Positions 40,539-51,790 of a stretch of 64,000 bases of DNA are shown in pieces. Origin of the DNA: Dirofilaria immitis (taxonomy: Eukaryota; Nematoda; Chromadorea; Rhabditida; Onchocercidae); NCBI GenBank assembly GCA_024305405.1, contig JAKNDB010000053.1:558001-622000 (forward strand), read 5' to 3'. A program made the translations under genes and the position numbers. Numbering within the stretch: the first letter of the stretch is position 1; each line of letters begins with the position of its first letter. The notes beneath the pieces were generated by a model that was given only the letters and a program-made list of their open reading frames with translations, made no database searches and was not told the origin of the DNA.

Positions 40539-43500
40539 TTATAATCTGTCCTTTAGCATACTGATAGCACATTCGATGGAATGTTGAATTACAGATAATT
40601 GAAATGCAATTTGACGTGCTGTTGCAACGCGTTCAACGTCACTTGTTGTTTTGTTGAATGCATCTATCTGTAATATTTCTATGATAATATATATCCATAT
40701 TTTTAATAATCTAAATTAATAAATTGAATCAAATAATCATTTGATTTGATCCATTTCAATTATTGATAAGATTTAATTTATTATAACTTTAAATTCAAGA
40801 TTAAATTAAATTTTCTTTTAGAATAAATAACAAATGATTGATTAAGATGAAAAAGAATGCGTACCGCATCATGAACAATGCCCATAGTGATAAACTGATA
40901 AGCACTTTTACTGCTAACACTAAACAATAAATGTCGTTGTGATGGCTTTTCTGGTCTACCACATGGATTGATAAAACATCGTTCAACACTCATTAAACGA
41001 TCATTGATCCATGAAAAATTTTTCAAATCATATAAATTAGGAATATAGTTACGTAAAGCATCTCGAATAATATTATCAAATTTCTTCGCATATTCTAGAA
41101 ATTCCTGAAATTAACTTAAATTTGAGAAATATTTCGCCAAAAAATCAGCTTATCGTCTATCAATATATATTATTTACATTTGATAGAAGAAAATAATGAT
41201 TCTGTTTTGAATTTAATTTCATCTTCGTTGTAGATATCAACGAGCAGTCTTTATCATTTCCTAAGATATCTATTTATGATATAAATTTGTATTGTATATT
41301 TCGAATAAAATCTTTAAAAATTTTTTAAAAAAATATAATTCAAAATTTTCTCTAATTTAAATTACATACCATTGAAACATTGAATAAGTAATTCAATTGA
41401 TATTTAGCATCATGTAACATATCTTCGTAATATTTCAATTTAATCAATGATTGTTTAATTGGTGGAATGTAAATGTGAATAATACTAAGCGCAAGATCTG
41501 TAACATTTAATGGTAGTATTGGTAAATCGGCAAATTTGCATGCAATTACTGCCCAATATTTACCCACAGCTTCATGAACCTGTAATATGAAATAAATATA
41601 TTTCCTGTTCAAATAATTCACATATCATTACAAATAATAAATTATTCTAACTGATTATCGTTGCAGCAATAATATTAATAGTAAGCAAATTAAGATTAGC
41701 AATTACGAGATATGGAAAGTTTGTTATTAATTAAATTTAAGCAATATTTATTTGAAAAATGGAAGAAAAGAGGCCAAAGATTATTTAGAAACTAAAATGA
41801 TCTCACTTAGAGATAGAATAAAATAAAGAGATTAAGATGAGTTATTTATTATTTAAATGTTAAGAAAGCAAATAAACAAATTAATCGAAAGATTAAATAT
41901 CAAACTTATCAGATAATACATCAAAGATTAAAGATTAAAAATGACAATTATTGAACTTTTCCCATCAACTATTCGTCCTAGTTTAGCTAAAATTTGAATT
42001 ATTATTGGTGAATCAATTTTTACTGACTGATAAATTATTCGTATCAATGATATGTTCATTGATAAATGGTGTCTCATATAGCGAATGATATACTGGATAT
42101 ACATCGTTTGATGTTTCATTCCTAAAATATTTTATTAATAAAATCCTTTAAAAAAAAAAACCTATTTTGCTTCTTGGGAATTTTTTTGATAAGAAAATGT
42201 TTAATTAAAAAGGATAAGAAAATGAAAGAAAGATATGACAAGATAGAATATCTCAACTTTTTTCTTTCACAAAATTTTAGCTAATATGTTGATCAATCTT
42301 TCAAATTATTTCATTGAGGATCATTTTATAACTTCAAACTTACTACCTGTAAGTGATATCTGCAACAGGTACACCAAGATATCTCAAGAATGGTTCGTGA
42401 TCACTTCTATCTTCCGGAACTGGCATTGATGGTATATCCGGCAAGAAACTAATATCACTCGGAAAATTTTTGATCCTTTAATTGAATCATTTTCAAATTA
42501 TCAAATTTGCTTTTCTCAATTATTCTCAATTCAAATTGAATATCATTCAAATTCTTAACTAATAATACCAAGTGAAAATATAATTCCTTACTTCCTTTTC
42601 TCTTTAATATTTTTATTATTAATTATATTCAAATTTAAGTTAAAAATATCATACAAAATATTTAGCGAAATTATTTTCAAAAAGAAATTTTTAAATTTTT
42701 GTAATTTAAATTAAAAAAAAGGAAAAACAAAAAAGATGAAAACATCTACCAGGTATCATAAAGAGTTTTTCGTCCTTTAATTTTCTCTGATTCCATTGGA
42801 TTTGGAATTAATTTAGATATTTTCGTTAGAAATTGATATAATGTTGGTACCGTACTAACATGCCTATATTGAATATTTTATGAATTAATTATCTCGAAAT
42901 TTAATTATATAATTTAATTTCACTAATTGTAATCATTCTGCTTTAATTTCCTAGATAAATAGTGTAATGAATGAATGATAACACTAATATTGATCATAAT
43001 GATATTTAAATTATTTTATCATTTGCTATATATCAAAACGTTTATCATCTAGGTATTATTGGATATTTTGAATCCTTTTAATGAAAACCTAAATTTGCTG
43101 GAAATAATTTTTTTCTAATTGAAATACTGAGAAATGTTTGTTAAATTAGAGCATATTTAAGGATACGGGATTGAAAATTTCTTGCATTTATTAGATTTCA
43201 TTAATCCTTCTGATTTAAAGTTATCGAGTTCCATTAGTCCTTTTGATATAAAATTAATGGTTCACTAGCTCTAGTTCTTCTGATATAAAATTATCAAGTT
43301 TCATTAATCTCTCTGATATAAAATTATCGAGTTTCATTCGTCCCTCTGATATAAAATCATCAAATTTCATTAGTCCTTCTGATGTAGAATTATCAAGTTT
43401 CATTATTCTTTATAATGCAAAATTATTGGGTTTCATTAATCCTTCTGATATAAAATTATTAAATTTCATTTAGTTTATTTTCAGTATCAATCCAAAAAAA

Positions 43501-46500
43501 AAGATGTTTATAATCCTAACAAGAACTAAATTAAGAAAAGTTAAAAGATAAAATATAATTTAAAAAAAAAAAATGAACAGTGAATGATTGGAGTGTATAT
43601 TATCAACATTAAAATATGCCACTGCTCGTTGATTTAATAAATTTGCATATTCCTCAACAAATTCCGTCGAACCAATTAAGCCATATTCTTCAGCATCCCA
43701 ATTGCAAAATAAAATTGTCCTTGCTGTAAAATTTCATTCAAATCGCTCTAACGTTATAAATATCTAAGCGTAGACTGCGTAAGTTTCATTTTATTGTGAC
43801 GTATAATCATGGCAATATACGTAAATAATATTCATCATATCATATCATATATATGTATATATATATATTATTATAATAAAAACAAATTCATCAAATTAAT
43901 AATTTCAATTTTATGATAAATATCAAAATATTATCGTATGTTTATTAAAATTATATATGATAATTTAATCTGTATAATCGTTAGTTTTCGTATGGCACGT
44001 ATCAGCATTATTTATTTATTTATGATAAAATTGTAAAAAGAACATCGACAAATGATAATCAAGTTACCAGGTCTCCACTTTGTCATTTTCATAGTTTGCA
44101 CAATTCCTCGAGCAATTTCAGCTAAAACTGCTGTAGCACTATTCGGATCTAATGAACCATAAACCCAAGCATCATAATGATTACCCAAGATAACATATTT
44201 ATCAGGATCTGTTGCACCAGTAATATATCCTATCACATTTCTAATTGTTCTACAATTACGAAATACAATGATTTATATATATATATATCAATATCTTTAC
44301 ATATATATTTATCTTTTATGGAAAAAATCGTTTCTTATATTCATTCAAAATTAATCAAATAATTAAAAATCAAACGATACTGATATTCATTTGCAAATTA
44401 AAAGAAAAGGTGATTAAAGATAATAAAAACTTAGTTAGTTCGAAATATTCTTGCAATAATTTTAAAATTCAAAAACAATTTTCTTTTCACCATAATACAT
44501 ACAAATATAAATTTCGCATATTTCTTTTTATTAAAATAAGAAATAATTACCATTTATCGTAATACTCGCAATGATTACCTGATTTCTAATGATGAATGTG
44601 TGGTAATTTGAATTTTATTATCATTCTCCATTTCAGGTCCAAGATAATAAGTGATATTAAGGCCACCTTGCCAATTAAATGGTGCTAATTGACCTCGCAT
44701 TTGTGATAATATTTGATAAGCATCATGATAACTTATTGGTAATGCTGGAATTGTTGGTAGCACACGATCATTCATTGCCTAAAATATAAAATCAATTTTT
44801 TTCCAACTTTTTCATTTTTTTGTAAACAAAAATTGAAGTAATGAAAAATAAAGTATGAAATTTTGAAGAGATTTTCGAAAATTTTAAACAAAATCTAAAA
44901 TTTTTTCAACAAAGTCTAAAATCCTTAAATGCGGCCGTAGAATCCTTAAAAGCGAGCTAAAATTTCCATATAAAGTCTGAAACTTTCAATGCTAAAATAT
45001 ATTTGATTCATTTTAAATTATGAAATAATAAAGGATCATCATTAGCATACCGTATCTTTTCACTTAATTAAAACAGATATATTAAAGAGATTTACAAATT
45101 TATTAAATAATAAATCATTTAATATACAGTTTTATACAATGCAAAAATATTTATTGTACTCTCTCAATTTCTTTTATGATGAAATTTATTTTTTCTTAAT
45201 TAAATTATGGCAGAAAAAATTTATTCTCAATTTGTATTTCTATAAAAATAATTTTATTTAATAATTTCAAATAAATTTCATTTTAATATTATTTTATCAT
45301 ATAAAAGATAAATATGAATTTTATAGAAATATAAAAATTTTACCATTCGAAATAGTGTTTATTTGAAATAAATTTAGCGAAAAAATTCTTAATTTATTTA
45401 TTATTTAATTATTTGTAATTTATCAGACAACCAATACTTCATTGATTGTTTTTGATCGATACATATTCTTTTTGCCGGATATAAAGGAGAAAGTGGATCA
45501 CCATTACCATGCATGATACTACCTCGTTGTACACCAACATTTGGCAACCATTCAGTATTCGGATATACATTTTCTAGAAATTCAATTCTTAAATTAATTG
45601 AAAAAAAAAAAGTAAATTTTGAAATTTAAGTCACTGAGTATGATTTCTTATGAATTGGTACTAATTATTACTAAAAAAATTTTTAACCATATTTTATATG
45701 ATTAAATAAAAAACTGATTAAAATAAATTTAAGGTCTTTTCTCTTCCTATTTTTAAATTTTAAAATTCAACTATTTCCAATTTAATTTAATTTATTCATT
45801 TTTTCATAAACGATTTTAAGTTCACACATACTTTTCTCGATTTTTAAGTACAAAAATTAAATCATATCACTTACTCCACATATAATAATATTTTTTCATA
45901 ACTGGAATAATTTATTAGAAAATTAGATTCAATATAATCAAATATATTTAAAATTTGTCATAACGCACTAATTAATGATAATAATTATAATAAATTGAAA
46001 ATTTGAAGGAACAAAAAAAGGAACCTTTATTTATACCATCTTGTGCTACCTCATATGGATCCGAGAATAAAATAACACCAATAGCGCCTGCCATTTGAGC
46101 ATTCCATACTTTATCACCGCGGAAAATTTTACCATATCTCATCACAACTATTTTACCCTAATTATCTAATCAATATAGGATAAGCAACTAAACATCCTGC
46201 ATTTACATGAATTTTTAGATGAACAAAAATTAATAAATTAAAATTTCGTTAATTTATTACCAGTAATTATCGTTTTTGCTATGATAATTTTTTAAATATT
46301 ATAAAATTACATTTCTTTGTTATTTTTAAATTATAATCCAAAATAAAATATCCAAAGAATTTTCATTTTATTTAAACTTTTTTATTTAATCAATTTCGAC
46401 AGGATATAGTGCGATTTTTGATATGAATGAGAGAGATAATAAAAAAAAGTTCAAAACGTTTACACACCTTAGGATCAATATTATAATGTTTTAAACGTTC

Positions 46501-49197
46501 GAAATCTTCCATTCGTCCAAAATGGCAATAAATAACTTGACCTTGAACTGTACCATTTCCCGAATATGCTAACCATTGTATTCCAGCTCCTATTAAAATT
46601 ATTATTTTGTATTTTGATAAAGTAATTGGAATAAACTTCAAATGAAATAATTTTCAGCCAAATTTTGGGCGTGATATGTTTGAAAAATATACATAACAGT
46701 GAATAATATGTATTTTCAATAAAGATATTTTGATCTAATTCTGATATAAGCAATTTAAATACTATGCTTACACATCAAACTTGTAGGGTTAAAGGTTAGC
46801 AAGTCGCTGAAGCGTACACTGTATACGTTATAGATGAATTTACAACCTTTAGCACTTTGTTCTTCTGGTATCAGTGGTGGACTGATACCTTCAGTAGTAT
46901 ATAAAATCTTTCCATTCTTATCTAATATATACAAATGATTAGGATTATCATAATCAGGATAAGATAGGAGCACGTCATATTTCACGTAATGAACATCTGA
47001 AATATTGCCGAATAGTATGACGAAAATATTGCGATCTCAATTATCAATCGTATCATTTTCGAATTTTAATCTATTATATCTTATTCAAATCAAATTATTT
47101 TCTATTGCAATTTAAATACTTCAGATAATTTCATTGTATTTAAAGATCCATAATATATTAAATTAAAATAAAAAACAAATCATTATTTTAATTAATAAAT
47201 TACCTTCTAAACCATTTTCTTTCCAAAGTTTAGATATTTTTTCAGCAACTTTAATATTAGCTCGTGTTCCAGCTGGATGTGGTAAAGTGGTAAATAATCG
47301 TAAATTTTCCGCAATTTTATTACCATTTATATTTGATATTAAAATATCGATTACACTTGGATCTGAAATTTAATTTAATTATTCTATATATATATATATA
47401 TATATTTTATACTAAAGGCAAAGAAGTAATAATAACTCTATAAATAAGTACATATATATATATATTTTATTAGCTATTGCTAAAATCGCAAGAACCAAGA
47501 GAATTAGTAATTCCTTTATTTTTAACTAATATTGCTGGCACATATGTTGTAAATATGAATGTACGTACGTACAATGTAAAATATAATCTAAAATTGTCCT
47601 CCCATTGTATTAATGAGACCTAACAAACAGCTCCATTCCCACACTCTAATAAAGATGCTTTTTCTTTTAGCTGTAGCACTGTACCCACGATACTCCATTT
47701 AGGCGGAAGAAGAGGATCCTAAGTATCAATGCCATTATAAAAGCATGTGCTTCAGCGAGGCGATTGAGTATCTAAATTATCTCTTTCATATGAGTTATGT
47801 TGTCGTCATTCGGATTCTCTGATTGATAATCAATGAATTTGTGCTATTGATCTTGTAATTGATGGTATATATTCGTTGATGTATTGTCAAAATTTATCGT
47901 AGTGAAGGTTTAACTTCCAAAAGAAGCCTTAAGTAAGAAAAGATCGGCGAAAGTAGCGTAAGAATTTATCACTATCATCTATTTTTGATTAAACTTCAAT
48001 TATTTTAACATGTAGATCATTGGAAGACGACGTTGACAGATAATAATCATTTCAATAATTATATCAATTATATCGTTGAAATAATCATTTTTGAATTTTT
48101 TCTTTTATTAGCCAATTTCAATCATAGTAAGTAAGTTATGCTGAAATAATTTGTTGACTAGTTTTTGAGCATTACGAAACCATTCATTTTTTTAAATTAA
48201 ATGTTATATTCATCACAAATTTATTCAAAAATCCATTGAGAACATATCTAATGAAGTTTGAATATTTTTAAAAGTAAAAAAAAAAAGAAATGTAATTAAA
48301 TAAATGTAATTAAATTAACCTTTCGAAATCAACTTGGATAATCTTATTGAATTATGATAAATGCCAAGGAAAGCAACGAGGAAAATTGACATGAAACTAA
48401 GTGCAATGAGTGAGATTGCTTTTAGCATTGTTCGATCGCATAAATTATTTGCTGAAATTTTTTTTTTTCAAATATATTAATTAAATTAGTAAAGTTTTTT
48501 TCATTCACTTTTAATCAATGTATAGGTTATCTATTTGATTCCCTAACTCGATAATATCAAATCTAAGTATTATGCAATTTTTTAGTCGAAAATTTTGATT
48601 TTTAAATGTTCCATTTTTCAAAAGAATAATTAATTTTTAAACATCGTCGAAGCAAAAAGAACTGAAAAATAGAATTCCTATTAAATACAATCAATTTTAT
48701 ATTTTATTCATTTCCGATTTTAGAAAAGTATTTTGATATTTTTAAGAATTGATTTTTTCCGAAAAAAAATTGAATATTTGTTTTATTTATTAGTATTCAA
48801 TAAATCATTTCATTTTCATTTCCCTATTCATTAATTAAGTAAATATAAGTCCGAATGTTTATATTTGTGCATTTTGTAAATTTTCAAAATAGTAAGAGTA
48901 AAATAAAAAATCACGAAACTAAAAATAAAATTATGTGCATCAGTTTTTTAATTTCAAAAACACTTAGTTTCAAAGCTGTGCATTCCATTTTTCCAATGTA
49001 TAATAATACGAGAAAAATAGAAAAGCTTTTTAAAAGTTTAAAATTTAACAATTCCTAAATGAAGCAATGGGAAAAGCTAAATATTATGACTTTAAATGAT
49101 TTAAAATCTTTCGTAATTTCTAAATAAAAAAACTTGAAAAAATTCAAAATAAATTGATTTACCAAACCATACCTTCAATGATCCTTCCACTCATCAT
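40539..49197 (-). CDS. gcp-2: Glutamate carboxypeptidase II-like M28 peptidase
   Basis: This is a type II membrane zinc peptidase of the PSMA/NAALADase family. Exons in transcript order: 49197-49173, 48451-48320, 47362-47204, 46996-46781, 46589-46468, 46157-46037, 45573-45463, 44778-44579, 44249-44068, 43723-43579, 42863-42750, 42475-42347, 42121-42028, 41579-41370, 41104-40865 and 40667-40539. The product is about 775 aa against about 750 for the human enzyme. A signal anchor lies near residues 19-39. Zinc ligands and catalytic residues are visible: H386 (GNHYDAW), D396, E434/E435 (WDAEEYG), D463 and H564 (YHSLYE). The protease-associated domain shows [20 protein letters not shown]. The dimerisation domain ends in the last two exons. 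Exon 7 carries one extra base in an A5 run (45469-45473), so the given sequence is frameshifted there. The exon 4 donor is uncertain. Intron 2 holds a recent insertion-like block (47475-47900). Confidence 0.93.
43196..43473 (+). repeat. 33-bp tandem repeat inside a peptidase intron
   Basis: About eight to nine imperfect copies of TTTCATTAATCCTTCTGATA plus TAAAATTATCAAG lie between exons 10 and 11. Each copy carries a few substitutions. The unit length is a multiple of three, but both strands contain stops. Confidence 0.85.
45469..45473 (-). other. Frame break in peptidase exon 7 (A5 run)
   Basis: As given, GGCAAAAAGAATAT|gtatcg ends in phase 1, while exon 8 can only be read in phase 0. Removing one A gives YPAKEY, matching the conserved YPxxEY of the family, and restores the phase. 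The sum of all exons is then exactly divisible by three. Confidence 0.8.
47475..47900 (+). repeat. 426-bp block in peptidase intron 2, copied inverted at 60375-60799
   Basis: The block begins TATTGCTAAAATCGCAAGAA and ends AAATTTATCGT. Its reverse complement at 60375-60799 is nearly identical; only a few single-base differences are visible. It contains a GTACGTACGTAC run and is less AT-biased than the surrounding intron. No open frame spans it. It could be a young mobile element or a recent segmental copy. Confidence 0.93.
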
Positions 49198-49300
49198 CTT
49201 TTTCACAATCCTCGTTGAACAACTGTTAAATTCTCGAAAAAAATCGTTGCAACTAAAATGATGTATCGATTATGTTGAATAATAGAGCCTTAAAGCAGAA
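49120..49300 (-). repeat. Peptidase promoter and exon 1 segment, copied inverted at 61900-62065
   Basis: The sequence from the first intron through exon 1 and the leader matches the reverse complement of 61900-62065. A second matching part is 49540-49640 against 61765-61870. The copy lacks the roughly 240 bp between them. An acceptor-like TTTAACAG about 25 bases before the ATG is kept in both. Confidence 0.88.
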
Positions 49301-51370
49301 ATTTGTGATAAAATATGCGAATATTAATATTTCAAAGATATCCAGACAAAAAAGTTTAGCAACTTTTGAAATTTAAAGTGACAGACTGGAATTATTTATG
49401 ATATAGTAGATGTAATACAAATATTGCTCATAGCATTGTTACTTATAAATGAAGAAAAGTTTTTTAAAAAGAACTTTATTTCTTCTAAGTATTTTTAAGC
49501 TAAATTTAGATGTAATAATTGATAAACTGAACAAAATGATCGAAAATAAGGATTGCTTATCACAAAAGTTAAAGTTAGTCAAAATATCAAAATGATCTTA
49601 GATATTTGTTATTAATGTTATCGTTGTTAAAAAAAAAAAAAAGAAGAGGAGAACAGTGAAAGAAAAATGTTTGAGTGGGGAGATTTTAAGCTATTTGCAA
49701 CTTCTATGCTTATATTTCACATCAATTCATTTCTTGAATTTAGCGAGAAGTTATACCTGCATAACAGTTGTTTAGCTAATCTAATAGAAAAAGTTGTAAC
49801 TTTTAATTTAAAATTTTAAACAATTATCATTCTTGTGCACCTCTTTTTAAAACATTAATAATAAATATCTATGATAACGAAATTTTGAGATTATATGTAT
49901 ATGAAAACTTACAATTCGTAGACGATTTGTGATTATGAATTTCCATTTTAATTAAATCATAATTATAAAATTATACGCCAAATATAAATACAAAATCTCC
50001 CATTGTTCATCCAAAACGATCATTTCATTCTATACTTTTTCTTATAATGATTATTAATAAAGTATAGAATGAAGTGGTTCTGTATCTGATAAGGACTTGA
50101 ATACTGATAATGCATGCTTATATAATTAGCAAATGAACTTTGACATTGTCGTTGCATTCAAAACTTAGTATAAAAATACGAATATAGGCAGGATATTTTG
50201 AATTTGAATGAATATAACTATTTGATGAATATTATTAAGGTTAATTATTTAGGCTAAAAGTAACTATTAACAGTATTATCATAATTAGGATCAATACTTT
50301 TTCTAGTAGATCTAACTGAAGATATTATGAAATGTTAAGAGAAATCTTACCAATACTAAGTAGAATAAATTGTGTTGTGCCACTAAATGATTGACAAAAT
50401 GGCGAAACGAAAGATAGAGATAAGATGGTTGGTTAGATCAAAATTGAATATTGTGCAAAACAGATCTTTATCAATATCTCCGTAAACAGATCTATTAATT
50501 TAAATATCAATTTGAGAATAATTAAATGTTGCAAATTCAAATTTCTATATTACATGATTACTCCAATTTAGTAACAGATTATTTTTTCATTTTTAATTGT
50601 AACTAAAAAATTTCCTCAGAATTATTCGCATTCTTTATTACAACATTTGTTAGTTAATTTATTCAAAAAATAAATCACTAGAGCAGGTGATTAAATTAGC
50701 AGTGATGCAATCATATTAATCAAATTCTTTTAAATGAGCAATCAGATTATTTAAATTGTTTTAAATGAGTTGAAGAAAGGTAAAAATAACAAGAGAATGA
50801 AAGAATGACATTTATCATTACAGAGCGTTAGGTAATACTTCGAAAGTTAACTGTTGAATGATACGAAGAAAAATGTGAGAAGAAACGAAGAATGAATGAA
50901 AAGTATTTGTATGCAATGGATTCATTTATTCCCAAAGGTATTTATTTCGATTTATAAAAATAAAATAAGAAAAAGATGACGAAAAAGCAAAGAAAAATTA
51001 GAAAAATACTTTGTCACAGATTTTGTTCAATTCTCTTAAATACCATAATTACACTTATCGTTTATCTCTATCGGCCTGATAGTTAATTTGAAGAGATAGT
51101 TAATTTGAAAAATATTAATTTGAAGAAATATTGGCATCATTTGTGCATATCTGTCTGATAATAATATATTCACAGAATAGTAATACAACGAAAAGAAAAT
51201 ATCTCTTCAAATTATAAATATTACAATTATATTTCTTTCGATCGTTATGGAATGAAAATCTGCTTATTATAATCAGTGTTGACTGATTAATGTTGTAGTT
51301 TCGATAAGTTTATGAGTTTATTTTTATTTATTTTCGAACGGATTTTTCGCTTATTTATTTTTGGCAAAAT

Positions 51371-51394
51371 GTTCCTTTCCTTCGGAAAAGGAAC
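51371..51394 (+). other. Hairpin in repeat copy 1
   Basis: GTTCCTTT pairs with AAAGGAAC across an 8-base loop. The equivalent position in copies 2 and 3 forms hairpins of different sequence. Confidence 0.6.
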
Positions 51395-51555
51395 TAATTA
51401 ATTCATAGTTCACACCAATATTGACGATATAATTTTGTAACACGTTATATGAATAACGAGTAGAAATCACATATTACCCGAGAAAAAACAAGTTCAAGAA
51501 CTGTAAAATATCGTAACATATTTTCAGCGCCTATTCATCATAATAAAATAAATAA

Positions 51556-51790
51556 TAATAATACGAGTGAAAGTGGACAGCATCAACAAATTAGTCAATA
51601 AATTTGTACTTCAGCATTATTAATCTTATCAAGAATACTGTACATTCCAAATGATTCTGTATATCTCAGGATACTGTGCATCTATATTTCAGTATAAATC
51701 ATATCTAATTGATACGGAATTATACTTTTACAAATATTATCGAAAACTGTCCTTTATATGGGATTTAAGGAAAATTAAAAGCCTAAGACA
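51556..51790 (+). repeat. Highly conserved 235-bp core, copy 1
   Basis: It starts AATACGAGTGAAAGTGGACA and ends near GCCTAAGACATCGATAAAAT. It differs from 63328-63575 at only about six positions, while flanking parts of the same repeat differ far more. The frame open in copy 2 is closed here by a TAA, so conservation is not for a shared protein. Confidence 0.85.

Noticed and set aside
45030..45055. Five-base micro-exon that could repair the peptidase phase between exons 7 and 8
   Set aside because: A one-base slip in the A-run of exon 7 restores both phase and a conserved family motif, which a micro-exon does not.
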